Shown here in pieces: positions 1 to 9,092 of a stretch of 64,000 nucleotides of DNA. Each line of letters begins with the position of its first letter. Position 1 is the first letter of the stretch. The position numbers and the translations under genes are program-made. Under the pieces are notes generated by a model, which worked only from the letters and a program-made list of their open reading frames with translations, was not told the origin of the DNA and made no database searches. Source of the DNA: UBA6623 sp965248235 (GTDB taxonomy: Bacteria > Acidobacteriota > Terriglobia > Bryobacterales > UBA6623); the NCBI GenBank assembly GCA_965248235.1, contig CBDFIU010000004.1, positions 124,001 to 188,000 of the forward strand, written 5' to 3'.

Positions 1-465
1 GAGCAGCGGTTTGCGGGCGAACTGTCCGGTGAGAATCTGGATATCGTCCCAACGCGGTAACTCGGTCAATGCGACGCCCATCGCCGAAACTTGACCGTGT
101 TCTCCCACCCGGCTCAGCCCGTTCCGCGCCAGCTCTTGGATGTGCTTGTTGTCGGCGTCCACCCAAGCACGGAATTTCTTGAGCGCTTCGTTGTTGTTGT
201 ACTCGCTAATGCCGCTATCAAAACGGTAGTCCCAGCCATGGACGCCGCAGATGAGATTGTCGCCTTCGATCGACCCGTCGGCGAGCAGCGCGCCTCGATG
301 CAGGCAGCGTCCATGGAAGGCGGAAACCTGGTCGCCGTAGCGGACCAGCACCAGATCGACATTGGCGACCAGCGCATAGGCGGGGCTGCGGTCCGGGAGC
401 TCGCTCCAAACGGCGACCTTCGCGGCTTTCGCTCCTAGATCGGGAGTGGCGGGCATCATCGACAT
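1..465 (-). CDS. Rieske-domain FMN glutamate-synthase-like protein (3' end outside window)
   Basis: Only the N-terminal 155 codons are present and the frame runs off the left edge. A Rieske [2Fe-2S] site is complete: C54-x-H56 and C73-x2-H76, in a CLHRG...CGVHGWDY context. From about residue 140 the text PRWDDIQILTGQFARKPLL matches, from memory, the start of the FMN-binding glutamate synthase family (GltB central-domain relatives). The whole protein is therefore probably a Rieske-glutamate synthase fusion, which is inference because the FMN domain is not in the window. The ATG at 465 follows a good AAGGAG-type ribosome site. It lies 32 bases after the stop of the Rieske-TPP gene on the same strand, so the two are likely cotranscribed. 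Physiological electron donor and substrate are unknown. Confidence 0.72.
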   Translation of the reverse strand, partial: MSMMPATPDLGAKAAKVAVWSELPDRSPAYALVANVDLVLVRYGDQVSAFHGRCLHRGALLADGSIEGDNLICGVHGWDYRFDSGISEYNNNEALKKFRAWVDADNKHIQELARNGLSRVGEHGQVSAMGVALTELPRWDDIQILTGQFARKPLL

Positions 466-497
466 CGCTTCTCTCCTTCTTCTTCCCCGGCTGCCTA

Positions 498-2477
498 TCA
501 GACGAAATCGACGTCGGTCGTAATCTCGACCAAACTCGGCCCCTCGTGCGCCAACGCCCGAGTGACCGCGTCGTCCAACTCTTCGGGCTTCTCGACACGG
601 AAGCCCGCCGCGCCGCACAGCTCGGCGTACGCCGCGAAGTTAGGATTGTGCAGCGATGTTTGCCACACGTCCCAAGACCCGGCGCGCTGTTCCTTCGAGA
701 TCTTCCCGAGTTCGCAATTGTTCAGCAGGATATGAGTAATGTTCATGCCGTACTTGACGGTCGTCAGCAATTCGCCCATGTATTGGCCGAAACCGCCGTC
801 ACCGGAAATCGACACGACCGGTCGGCCCGCGAAACCGCTGTCGGCCTCTCGGGTCGCGGCCCACGCGCCCATCGCCGCGGGCAACGCGAAACCGATCGAG
901 CCGAGATAGCCCGACATCAAAATCGCCTGCCGGCTGCACTCGAAATAACGGCCGAAAGAATACGTGTTGTTCCCCACGTCAACCGGAATGATCGCGTCCT
1001 CGGGAAGCAAGCGGGTTAAGGCCGCGAAGACGGTGCTTGAGTTCAGTCCCTTGCCGCGGTCGTCCTCTTCACGACGGGTCTTTTCCGCGCGCCACAAGCG
1101 CCAACGTTCGGCGACGTCGGGACGCTGATCCACCGAACTCGTTCCCTCGGAAAGCCTGTCGGAGAGCAGCCGCGCCGTCACGCCGATCTCGCCCCACACC
1201 GGAACATCGACTGCGTGGAACTTGCCCAACGTCATGGCGTCGAAGTCGATCTGAATCGTCGGTTTCTTCGGCGTGATGCCGGTATGGTTGCTGAAGCTCG
1301 CCCCAAAAACGATAAGCGCGTCCGATTCGTTCATCAACCAACTCGCGATCGGCGTTCCGCTGCGCCCCAACACACCTCCGGCCAGCGGATGCGAATCCGC
1401 GATCAACCCCTTGCCCTTGAAAGTCGTGATGATCGGGGCCTTCAGCTTTTCCGCCAGTGCAATGACGGCGGGCATGTGAAACCGAGCACCATGTCCGACG
1501 ATAAACACCGGCCGCTTCGCTTTCTTAATCAGCGCAACCGCCTGTTCTAAAGCATCGTCGGGGGGATGAATCGTTTGCGGCGTGATGCGGCCCGCCCGAC
1601 GCCCCGCTCGCGCCTTCGCGGCCCGCAGATTTTGCACTTCATCGGGAAAAATCAAGTGCGAAACGCCCCGGTTGACCAGCGCGCTTTTGCAAGCCAAATT
1701 CATCAACTCCGCGTGACGGCTCGAGTGCAGCACCGGCTGACTCCACTGCGCCACTTTTCCAAACGCGGCCTGTAGGTCAACCTCTTGAAACGCCCCCGGC
1801 CCCAACACTTGTGTATCCACTTGGCCCGTCAACGCCAAAACAGGTGAGCCGTCGACGTTGGCGTCCCACAGACCCGTGAGCAGGTTCGTCGCGCCCGGCC
1901 CGGCAATGCTCAGACATGCCGCCGGTCGCCCGGTGAGCTTGCCGTAGGCCGAAGCGGCGAAGCTCGCCGCGCCCTCGTGACGGATGCCGTAATAGGAAAG
2001 CTCCCCGCTTTCCTCTAACCGACGCAGCGCATCCGCCAACCCCAAGTTCGAATGACCCACCATGCCGAAGACATGCTTGACGCCCCACGCCGCCATCGTC
2101 TCGGCCATCACGTCGGAAACCGTCCGCGTATGCGGCGCCTCCGCGTCGAAACCCACATACACTCCGTCGTCGCGAACCTCAACCGGGTAGGTCTTCACCC
2201 CATCGTCGTAGCCGCCCGGCGGTTTACCGGTCGTAGGATCGAAATCCCAGCCGTGCCAAGGGCAGCGCAGCAGCCCGTTCTCAATCGAGCCCTCGCCCAA
2301 CGGCCCGCCCTGATGAGGGCAGCGGTTGTCCAGCGCGGCGTAATTCCCCTGCTGCCGCGTCATGCAGACCGTCTGCCGATCGCAGGTGACCGATTTGACG
2401 CGGCCTTCCGCTAACTCGTCCACGCCGAGAGCACGCCGCCAAACTCGCTTCGAAGAACCCTCGTTGTTGTCGTCCAT
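498..2477 (-). CDS. Rieske-domain thiamine-pyrophosphate enzyme (acetolactate synthase/pyruvate oxidase-like)
   Basis: 659 residues. Residues about 10-115 form a Rieske [2Fe-2S] domain with ligands C53-x-H55 and C72-x2-H75 (CPHQG, CPWHGWDF). Residues about 118-655 are a full three-domain TPP enzyme of the acetolactate synthase, pyruvate oxidase and oxalyl-CoA decarboxylase superfamily. The activating glutamate is in RHEGA (E168) and the TPP/Mg motif starts with GDG at 559 and ends in LLNN. Family members decarboxylate 2-oxoacids, and the Rieske domain suggests coupling to electron transfer. An upstream in-frame extension exists, but the ATG at 2477 has a GGAG site 6 bases ahead and starts just before the domain. 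It is followed by a second Rieske-fused gene on the same strand. Substrate cannot be read from the sequence. Confidence 0.85.
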   Translation of the reverse strand: MDDNNEGSSKRVWRRALGVDELAEGRVKSVTCDRQTVCMTRQQGNYAALDNRCPHQGGPLGEGSIENGLLRCPWHGWDFDPTTGKPPGGYDDGVKTYPVEVRDDGVYVGFDAEAPHTRTVSDVMAETMAAWGVKHVFGMVGHSNLGLADALRRLEESGELSYYGIRHEGAASFAASAYGKLTGRPAACLSIAGPGATNLLTGLWDANVDGSPVLALTGQVDTQVLGPGAFQEVDLQAAFGKVAQWSQPVLHSSRHAELMNLACKSALVNRGVSHLIFPDEVQNLRAAKARAGRRAGRITPQTIHPPDDALEQAVALIKKAKRPVFIVGHGARFHMPAVIALAEKLKAPIITTFKGKGLIADSHPLAGGVLGRSGTPIASWLMNESDALIVFGASFSNHTGITPKKPTIQIDFDAMTLGKFHAVDVPVWGEIGVTARLLSDRLSEGTSSVDQRPDVAERWRLWRAEKTRREEDDRGKGLNSSTVFAALTRLLPEDAIIPVDVGNNTYSFGRYFECSRQAILMSGYLGSIGFALPAAMGAWAATREADSGFAGRPVVSISGDGGFGQYMGELLTTVKYGMNITHILLNNCELGKISKEQRAGSWDVWQTSLHNPNFAAYAELCGAAGFRVEKPEELDDAVTRALAHEGPSLVEITTDVDFV

Positions 2478-2716
2478 TTTCGTCTCCGCGCCGGCGATAG
2501 AGCTTCGGCCAATAGCGTCCGCGGCGGCAAACGGCCGCGGCCTCATCGAAACAGGTCAGCGGATCGAAGCCCTGAATAGCCACGCCCGCTCGGCCGACGC
2601 TAACCCACTCGACATCTCCCGAGGCCCATGCCGGCCCGACGGCCGAGACAGCCATCATACCGAGAGCGCCCGGCAAGCGGGTACCTTGATAGCATAAGGG
2701 CGGCGTAAGTCCTTTC

Positions 2717-2806
2717 GGAGGAATGGCCGAGTGGTTGAAGGCGGCGGTCTTGAAAACCGTTAGCGGGGCAACTCGCTCGGGGGTTCGAATCCCTCTTCCT
2801 CCGCCA
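2717..2806 (+). tRNA. tRNA-Ser (anticodon TGA)
   Basis: Cloverleaf with acceptor stem GGAGGAA/TTCCTCC, anticodon loop CTTGAAA giving anticodon TGA, a long variable arm (about 2760-2778), T-arm GGTTCGAAT, discriminator G at 2803 and an encoded CCA at 2804-2806. Confidence 0.95.
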
Positions 2807-2857
2807 TGGCAACGCGCCTGCAAGTGATGGGAACGAAACGAGGGGCCGGCCTCTGGG

Positions 2858-3637
2858 CTAACGCACCAACCACAAGGCCAAGTAAAGAACCGGCACGGAA
2901 AACAACACACCGTCCACGCGGTCCAGCATCCCGCCGTGTCCGGGGAGCAAGTCGCCGCTGTCTTTGACCCCCACGCCGCGCTTCAACAGCGACTCAGCCA
3001 GATCGCCCGCCTGAGCGGCGACATTGACCGCGACCGCGAGCAGCACCACCCACAACGCGCTAAGTTCAGGCTGCGGCGTGAAATACACCCAATAGCCAAA
3101 CCCGACCGCGGCGGCGGCCGCGACCGAGGCCGCCGCGCCTTCCCAGGTCTTGTTCGGGCTCACGCGAGGAGCCAACTTGTGCCGGCCAAAAGCCCGTCCG
3201 GCGTAATAAGCCGCCGAATCTCCCACCCAATTGAGCAGCAAAACCCAGAACAGCCAATGAGGGCTGACCCCGTGCAGCTCACGTCCCAAGGCAAACGGCC
3301 CCGCGACGTAAATCACGCCCAACAGCGTCGAGCCCACCGACGAGGCGGCTTCGGACACCGTGCGTTCAGGCCCCAGGGATAAAAGAAGCAGGAGGACAAC
3401 GAGCCCGACGAAAAATCCCGGTTGCGGTACTTGGGGAGCAAAGATGAGCACGACCGTCGCGCCGTACCCCATAATCGGAAACGCTCGCGTGCCGCCCGCT
3501 TGGGCGATCTGGAAAAACTCGCGCAGGCACAACAACGCCGCCGCCGCCAACCCGGCCGAAACCGCGGCCGGCGGCGCGAAGAATACGACGCCCGTCACGA
3601 AAGGGACGAGCAAGAGGGCCGTAAGGACCCGTTTCAT
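2858..3637 (-). CDS. cdsA: Phosphatidate cytidylyltransferase
   Basis: Integral membrane enzyme that makes CDP-diacylglycerol from phosphatidate and CTP, the branch point for phospholipid synthesis. The 259-residue protein has the usual length and a run of hydrophobic helices from the N-terminus. The family motif region reads AGRAFGRHKLAPRVSPNKTWEG (about 150-171), and the C-terminal signature AGDLAESLLKRGVGVKDSG...PGHGGMLDRVDG is present with its acidic metal-binding residues. It lies 42 bases after uppS on the same strand, the conserved uppS-cdsA order seen in many bacteria (dxr often follows, but here tRNA-Ser lies beyond on the other strand). The ribosome site is weak, so translation may depend on uppS. 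Confidence 0.95.
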   Translation of the reverse strand: MKRVLTALLLVPFVTGVVFFAPPAAVSAGLAAAALLCLREFFQIAQAGGTRAFPIMGYGATVVLIFAPQVPQPGFFVGLVVLLLLLSLGPERTVSEAASSVGSTLLGVIYVAGPFALGRELHGVSPHWLFWVLLLNWVGDSAAYYAGRAFGRHKLAPRVSPNKTWEGAAASVAAAAAVGFGYWVYFTPQPELSALWVVLLAVAVNVAAQAGDLAESLLKRGVGVKDSGDLLPGHGGMLDRVDGVLFSVPVLYLALWLVR

Positions 3638-3679
3638 AAGGAAAAATTCGCGAAAAACCCGCCCGATCCGAAACGTCCA

Positions 3680-4516
3680 CTACCCGGGCTCTGTTTCCGA
3701 ACTCGGCCGCGCGCCCACCAACGCCGCCGCCGGTTCATCTTCCGGACGCACCGCTCCCAATCCGCCGTAGCGCCTTTCACGCCTCTGGTAATCCAATATC
3801 GATTCCAGTAAATCAACCGTTTGGAAGTCCGGCCACAACTTGTCGGTTACCCAAATTTCGGCGTAGGCGATTTGCCACAACAAGAAATTACTGACTCGCA
3901 TCTCCCCCGATGTACGAATCAGCAAATCCGGATCCGGAAGCCCCGCCGTGTAGAGTTCAGCGCTGATCGCGTCCTCATCGACTTCGAAATCCTCGCCCTT
4001 ACGCGCCCGCCTTACCAACCTCTCGACTGCGTCGGCCAGTTCGGCGCGGCCCCCGTAGTTGAGCGCGACGTTGAGCCGCAAACCGGTGTTGGCGGCGGTT
4101 TCGACAATGGCGATGTCCAGATCATTCCGCACCGCCTCCGGCAACGCCTCGACGCGTCCGATCACTTGAAAGCGAACGTTGTTCTTTTTGAGCGATGGCA
4201 GCTCTCGGTGCAGGTAGTGCCGCAACAAGCCCCACAGCGTTTGCACTTCCGCGCGCGGCCGCTTCCAGTTTTCGACCGAAAACGCGTAAAGCGTCAACAC
4301 CTCGACGCCCAATCGACAGCAGGCTTCGATCGTTTCCCGCACCGGTCGCACACCGGCGCGATGGCCGGCGGCCCGCGGTAGATGTCGTCGGCCCGCCCAA
4401 CGCCCGTTACCGTCCATGATGATGGCGATGTGGCGCGGGATCGCGGCCGAATCGATCTCCCGCGCCAGCGCTTCTTCACGGCTTCCGGCGGAAGCCCACT
4501 CGAGAAAGTCCTTCAT
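3680..4516 (-). CDS. uppS: Isoprenyl transferase (undecaprenyl diphosphate synthase)
   Basis: Cis-prenyltransferase that extends farnesyl diphosphate to the C55 lipid carrier used for peptidoglycan and other envelope polymers. 278 residues. The catalytic aspartate is D35 in IIMDGNGRW; GHRAG (51-55), the YAFSVENWKRP block and LLIRTSGE with SNFLLWQIAY near the C-terminus are all present. The frame is open for 52 more codons upstream, but the ATG at 4516 sits about 27 residues before the conserved domain, as in homologues. The ribosome site there is poor. A tail of about 30 residues follows the conserved fold. Same strand and spacing as cdsA. Confidence 0.95.
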   Translation of the reverse strand: MKDFLEWASAGSREEALAREIDSAAIPRHIAIIMDGNGRWAGRRHLPRAAGHRAGVRPVRETIEACCRLGVEVLTLYAFSVENWKRPRAEVQTLWGLLRHYLHRELPSLKKNNVRFQVIGRVEALPEAVRNDLDIAIVETAANTGLRLNVALNYGGRAELADAVERLVRRARKGEDFEVDEDAISAELYTAGLPDPDLLIRTSGEMRVSNFLLWQIAYAEIWVTDKLWPDFQTVDLLESILDYQRRERRYGGLGAVRPEDEPAAALVGARPSSETEPG

Positions 4517-4687
4517 CGAACTACTGATTATCCTACAAAGGTCCCTGGGACGGCACCTTCCAGGAAAAGACGTCGGGGCGGCGCCGCTGGTTGCATCGCG
4601 TTCCACGAGCACAAACAGGCCGCTTTGTTGTGGAACACTCGCTAGACAAGAGAGACACCGCTTCTCCTGCACTTATCGAAGCTTGTC

Positions 4688-5152
4688 CTAGAAGCGCCCG
4701 CCCGCCGACCTTGCCCTCCGCGCCGAGCGCGCCGAAAAGGCCCCTTTTTCCAGTTCAATCGTCGGCGGGTTGTCGAAGACCACGCTGACAATGTCGAACC
4801 GCACGCAATCAAAGTCGACGCCCACGCGTCTCGCGTAATCGGTCGCGCCCCGGATTAACCTTTGGCGCTTCTCTCGCCCGACCGCTTCCTCGGGTCGTCC
4901 GAACTCGATATTCGCCCGCGTCTTCACCTCGACGACCGCCAGTCGGTCGCCATCCCACGCCACCAGGTCAAGCTCCGCCTTGCCCGCTCGCGGACGGTAG
5001 TTGCGCGCCACGACGGTATAACCCAAGCGGCGCAGGTAATCGTAGGCTAGATCTTCTCCCCTCCGAGCGTCGCGGAGATGGGGCGGCGGGCGCGGTCGGC
5101 GAGCGCCCGAAGCCGGTAGCGGAGTGCCTGAAACACGGTCCTCCCCCGGCAA
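4688..5152 (-). CDS. yraN: YraN/UPF0102 family endonuclease-like protein
   Basis: 154 residues with a restriction-endonuclease-like fold: the characteristic blocks RRGEDLAYDYLRRLGY, AGKAELDLVAWDGDRLAVVEVKTRA and KRQRLIRGATDY are all visible. The D, E and K of DLVAWDGD and VEVK form the PD-(D/E)XK-like site. The function of the family is not established; it is often next to rnhB or rpl genes. The best upstream start in frame is a TTG at 5152 with no ribosome site, so the true N-terminus is uncertain; the first 30 residues are proline- and arginine-rich and may not be translated. Stop and start codons of the next gene upstream are 9 bases apart. Confidence 0.82.
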   Translation of the reverse strand: MPGEDRVSGTPLPASGARRPRPPPHLRDARRGEDLAYDYLRRLGYTVVARNYRPRAGKAELDLVAWDGDRLAVVEVKTRANIEFGRPEEAVGREKRQRLIRGATDYARRVGVDFDCVRFDIVSVVFDNPPTIELEKGAFSARSARRARSAGGRF

Positions 5153-5161
5153 TGTATGTAG

Positions 5162-5698
5162 TTAATCCCGCCCCGCGGGCCTTCTTAACATTTCGCCGCG
5201 GCAACGCTGCGCCTCGTCGTCGGCAATGGCTAGTTCGGCTTCTTGATCCACCGCGCGCTGTCGCATGTACTGCTTGAAACGGCCTTCGCTCGCAAGAGCC
5301 TTCGCACCGTTTCGATCCAGCAGATCCGCCAACGCCGTGTTTTGGTATTTGCGCACGCCGGCGGACAACGAATCGACCATCGAGCTGACCCGATCGAGCC
5401 ACAAAAACGTGCTGATCGCGGCCGAGAGTTTTTCCGGTTTCCGCGTCATTTCTTGAGCCGACAACGCTAAGCTGGCGACGTCGGCCTGCAAAGTCTTATG
5501 CTGAGAGATGTAGATTTCCGGCGCGCCGTCTTGCATCCATTCCTTGGGTCGAATGCGGCTCAGGATCTTTTCCACCGACTGCGCGGTCTCATTCAAATTC
5601 TCGGCAAGTTCGACAATTTCCCAACGCGGGATCGTCCCCTCCTGACCGAAAGCCGAACACAAACCACCGAGAAGCAGGAACGCCACAGCGATCTTCAT
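5162..5698 (-). CDS. Secreted hypothetical protein
   Basis: 178 residues beginning with a clear signal peptide (MKIAVAFLLLGGLCSAFGQ, cleavage probably after AFG). The mature part is predicted mostly helical and includes NLNETAQSVEKILSRIRPKEW, conserved in style with hypothetical proteins I associate with Acidobacteria. The ATG at 5698 has AGGA seven bases ahead. The stop lies 9 bases from the start of yraN, so the two are probably one transcript. No enzyme motif is visible and I do not assign a function. Confidence 0.65.
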   Translation of the reverse strand: MKIAVAFLLLGGLCSAFGQEGTIPRWEIVELAENLNETAQSVEKILSRIRPKEWMQDGAPEIYISQHKTLQADVASLALSAQEMTRKPEKLSAAISTFLWLDRVSSMVDSLSAGVRKYQNTALADLLDRNGAKALASEGRFKQYMRQRAVDQEAELAIADDEAQRCRGEMLRRPAGRD

Positions 5699-6421
5699 AT
5701 AGCCATCCTAGCAGCCCGCGGCGGAAGTATGGTCGGGAGAAAATGGGGCGACTGCCATCCGGTTTTCGCGCACGGAATCGCTTTCTTTCCAACGTCGCTG
5801 GATGGCAAAAATCGGTCGCTCCTTTGAGATCAACGCCGCGAACCTACGACGTATTGCATGCAATGGCTCCAAGCCGCAAGGGGTCGCCGGCCAAAAAATG
5901 CGGTAAGCCCCGGATGGGGCCTGGGAACAATCGTTCGACAGGACCTCTGGCCCGCTCGCCGCCGAAGCCCCCAACGTGGCGCACGCTTTAGCGTGCCGTG
6001 TCTCCACTCCTGGCGACATCTCTTGCTCACCCGCTCGACTCGCCCCCATTTTCGTGGCGGGATCATAAATCGGCGCCTTCATCGGGCTGCCGGCCCGTAA
6101 AGGCCGGCGAAATTCCAAGCAACCGCCCGGCACCGGGCGTAACCGAGACCGCCCAACCCAACTCACCCCTTCTCACCCCCCAAACTTCTTTTCCATAGCG
6201 AACCGGCCCGTCCACGGCGGTCTTCACAAAGGATAATCATCGCCATAATACTTCAAATGTCATCTAAGATCCGTAATCATTCGCATAACATTGTTCATTG
6301 TACGGTTTCAATCGTTTCTGCCGACTCCTCTACCTCCACCGACTAGAATAGAGAATTGCTATATTTACGACCAGATGAGCTAAACTTGTTGTCGAATGAA
6401 AGCTTGTTCGGAGATCTTTCA
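5699..6421. other. Intergenic region with a palindromic repeat
   Basis: No coding sequence convinces here; frames that stay open are arginine/proline-rich shadows of GC bias. Bases 5976-6018 contain a self-complementary core (GCACGCTTTAGCGTGC) and a downstream block shared with 21894-21938 and 22033-22051. The last 170 bases (about 6230-6400) are AT-rich compared with the surroundings and probably hold the promoter of the TonB receptor gene. Confidence 0.5.
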
Positions 6422-8446
6422 GTGAATCGTTCCTACCCGCTCCTCGCAGCCCTGTCGATGCTGCTCTCCCCTGCCCTCCCGGCGGCCGATTGTGTGGATG
6501 TCTCGGTCCACGATCCCGAAGGCCTCCCCGTTCCCGCTGCGCGCGTCACGGCGACGTCGCGGGCGGAACTTACCAACGCCGAGGGTCGGGCGCGACTGTG
6601 CGGCCTCGGATCGAGCCCCGAGCCGGTGACGGTGCGCGCCACCGGTTTCGAAACGGCCCAACGCCCGCTGACTCCGGGCGCCGCCGCCATGACTTTCCAA
6701 TTAGCCTTACGAACGCGCATCGAAACGCCAATCGTCGTCACCGGCACCATCGAGCCCAGCGAGCTGGCGGAAATCAATCGCACCTTGGTCGTCCTCTCGG
6801 TCGACAATCCCGACGTCCCCTCTTGGTCGTTCGCCGATCTGCTGAAGCACGACACTTCCCTCGACCTACGCGAACGCGGGCCCGAGGGCGCCCAGGCCGA
6901 CCTGTCGATCCGCGGCTCGACGTTTGATCAAGTCTTGGTGCTGGTCAACGGCATTCGCGTCAACGACAGCCAAACCGGTCACCACAACCTCGATCTGCCG
7001 CTACCCCTCGAGTCGGTTTCCCAAGTCGAGGTGCTGCACGGCACCGGGTCGACTCTCTACGGTTCGGATGCCATCGGCGGCACCGTCAACTTCGTCACCA
7101 AGAAACCACAGGCCGCCGCACTCAAACTGATGGCCGGCGGCGGCGATTTCGGTTGGCATCGCCAAGGAATCGTTAGCGGATTCAAATTGGGCGATTGGAG
7201 CCAACAAACGACGTTTGAGCGCAATTTCTCGAGCGGCTTCCGACCCGGTCGCGACTACCGCAACATGTCGTTCTCAAGCGAGTCTTTCCTCGACAAGGAT
7301 TTCGGGTCCACGACGGTCATGTTCGCCAAGAACGACCGCCCTTTCGGCGCCAACGGCTTCTACGGTCCTTGGGATTCGTGGGAAGACACCGGATCAACCT
7401 TCGTCGCCGCTTCGCAAACGATCGGCCGCGACCCCGGCCGCTTGCGGCACCGGTTCAACTTCGCGTATCGCCGCCACACCGATAACTTCGTGTTGTTCAG
7501 ACACCGCCCCGAAATTTTCGAGAACTTCCACACCACTAACCAATACCAAGGCAATTACTCGGTCCGCGGCGAAATCAACGACAACGTCACCTGGTCGGCC
7601 GGCGCTTCCCTGCTCTCGGAAGGCATCGACAGCACCAACCTCGGCCTGCGGCGACGTGAACGCGCCTCGACCTTTTTCATGCTCAACCTACGCCCGACCG
7701 AGCGATTGACCGTCGCCGTCGGCGTCCGCGAAGAGGTCTGGCAAAAGTGGCGCGGCGAAACCAGCCCGACCCTGTCGCTCGGCTATTGGATCGGTAAGGG
7801 GTTCAAGATTCGCGGCCAAGTCGGACATGCCTACCGCATTCCCACCTACACCGATCTCTATTACGAAGACCCGGTTAACAAGGGCAATGAGAATCTCTTG
7901 CCCGAAAACGTCTGGAACTACGAGGCCGGAGCCGACTGGTATTCCGATCACGGCACGCGCGTCTCACTGACCTGGTTTCAGCGCCAAGAGGACAACACAA
8001 TCGACTGGGTACGCGGAATGGACGACTTGAAATTCCGCGCCCACAATTTCGCCAAACTGACCTTCCACGGCGTCGAAGTCCAGGTGCGGCAGCGCCTCGG
8101 CACAGCTTCGGAGATCGGGTTCAACTACACCGCCATCCGGGCGTCAAGGGCGCTCACGCCGGGCGTCACCTCGCGCTACGTGTTCAACTTCCCGCTGAAC
8201 TCGGCAAGCTTCAGCTACAAGGGTTCGCTCGGCAAGGGACTCGCTTTCACAACCCGCCTAGGCGCCTTCAATCGCTCTTGGCAATCGACCAAAGGCCTCT
8301 GGGACGCCTCGCTGATGTACACCGAAGGCCGTTGGCATCCCTTCTTCCAGGTCTCCAACCTCCTCAACATGTACCACGAGGCATTCCAAGGATTGTCGCA
8401 ACCCGGCCGCTGGATTCGTGGCGGCCTCCGCCTCGACGTGTTCTAG
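6422..8446 (+). CDS. TonB-dependent receptor with carboxypeptidase-regulatory-like N-terminal domain
   Basis: 674 residues. A signal peptide (residues 1-22, ending PALPAAD) is followed by a beta-sandwich regulatory-like domain (about 25-105, DVSVHDPEGLPVPAARV), then a TonB plug (about 110-235, with the RGSTFDQVLVLVNGIRVND and GTGSTLYGSDAIGGTVNF motifs), then the 22-stranded outer-membrane barrel ending in an aromatic-terminated strand (LRLDVF). The frame opens at a TTG at 6356, but the GTG at 6422 starts exactly at the signal peptide and has GGAG 11 bases upstream. It resembles BtuB/vitamin-B12-type and catecholate receptors. No cobalamin riboswitch is seen upstream, unlike the second receptor at 39775, so the ligand is open. 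Confidence 0.88.
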   Translation: MNRSYPLLAALSMLLSPALPAADCVDVSVHDPEGLPVPAARVTATSRAELTNAEGRARLCGLGSSPEPVTVRATGFETAQRPLTPGAAAMTFQLALRTRIETPIVVTGTIEPSELAEINRTLVVLSVDNPDVPSWSFADLLKHDTSLDLRERGPEGAQADLSIRGSTFDQVLVLVNGIRVNDSQTGHHNLDLPLPLESVSQVEVLHGTGSTLYGSDAIGGTVNFVTKKPQAAALKLMAGGGDFGWHRQGIVSGFKLGDWSQQTTFERNFSSGFRPGRDYRNMSFSSESFLDKDFGSTTVMFAKNDRPFGANGFYGPWDSWEDTGSTFVAASQTIGRDPGRLRHRFNFAYRRHTDNFVLFRHRPEIFENFHTTNQYQGNYSVRGEINDNVTWSAGASLLSEGIDSTNLGLRRRERASTFFMLNLRPTERLTVAVGVREEVWQKWRGETSPTLSLGYWIGKGFKIRGQVGHAYRIPTYTDLYYEDPVNKGNENLLPENVWNYEAGADWYSDHGTRVSLTWFQRQEDNTIDWVRGMDDLKFRAHNFAKLTFHGVEVQVRQRLGTASEIGFNYTAIRASRALTPGVTSRYVFNFPLNSASFSYKGSLGKGLAFTTRLGAFNRSWQSTKGLWDASLMYTEGRWHPFFQVSNLLNMYHEAFQGLSQPGRWIRGGLRLDVF

Positions 8447-8500
8447 CCCCCTTTTTTTTACTTCCCGGTAACTCTCCTCGACACCCACCCTTCATTCGCT

Positions 8501-8956
8501 TCACCCAAGCTCACGGAGATTCAAATACTCCGCAACCAAAAGCCCCTGCTCAATTCGCGGCGGCGGCCCCCAGCGGTCAATTTCAGCCGCCGTCAAGATC
8601 GGGTAGGCTGACGTGGCGCCGCCAATTCCCGGACTCTCGACCGCGAAGACAACGCGCCTCATGCGCACCTCGCGAATCGCGTAGGAACACAGAAAACACG
8701 GTTCGTTCGTTGTGTACAGTGTCGCCCCCCGCAGCTTCGTTCGGCCAACGGCCGCTAAGGCATCCACCACCGCCAGAATCTCGGCGTGCGCGAATGGGTC
8801 GCTGCCCGCGGGAGACTGCTCCTCGGCCTTCGCCACAATCCGGTCCCCCAGCGTGATCACGCAACCCACCGCTGTATTGCCTGACCGTTTTGCTGAAACG
8901 GCTAGGTCAATACACCGCCGCATCATTCGTTGATCGAAAGTCGCGTCGTCGGGCAT
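8501..8956 (-). CDS. Zinc-dependent nucleoside deaminase
   Basis: 151 residues of the cytidine/deoxycytidylate deaminase superfamily. Zinc ligands and general base are H57-A-E59 and P86-C87-x2-C90. The order fits the tRNA-adenosine/guanine-deaminase-like branch of small nucleoside deaminases, which act on free bases, nucleosides or tRNA. Substrate is not determined by the sequence. A GTG 12 bases further upstream overlaps the ribosome site, so the ATG at 8956 (AAGGAG about 11 bases ahead) is preferred. It converges on the TonB receptor gene with a gap of about 55 bases. Confidence 0.85.
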   Translation of the reverse strand: MPDDATFDQRMMRRCIDLAVSAKRSGNTAVGCVITLGDRIVAKAEEQSPAGSDPFAHAEILAVVDALAAVGRTKLRGATLYTTNEPCFLCSYAIREVRMRRVVFAVESPGIGGATSAYPILTAAEIDRWGPPPRIEQGLLVAEYLNLRELG

Positions 8957-9092
8957 GGTTCGCGGCACTCCTTCGAAAATAGCCCGTCGAGTGTATGATG
9001 CGCACTACGTTGAGTCGCCAACGTCGCAAATCTCGTGAGCCGCGAAGCGGCGTTCTCGAGCCGATTATCGCCGGGCCGGCCGCGCATCCGTC

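Noticed and set aside
6230..6421. A cobalamin riboswitch before the first TonB receptor
   Set aside because: No B12 box or other conserved aptamer element is present.
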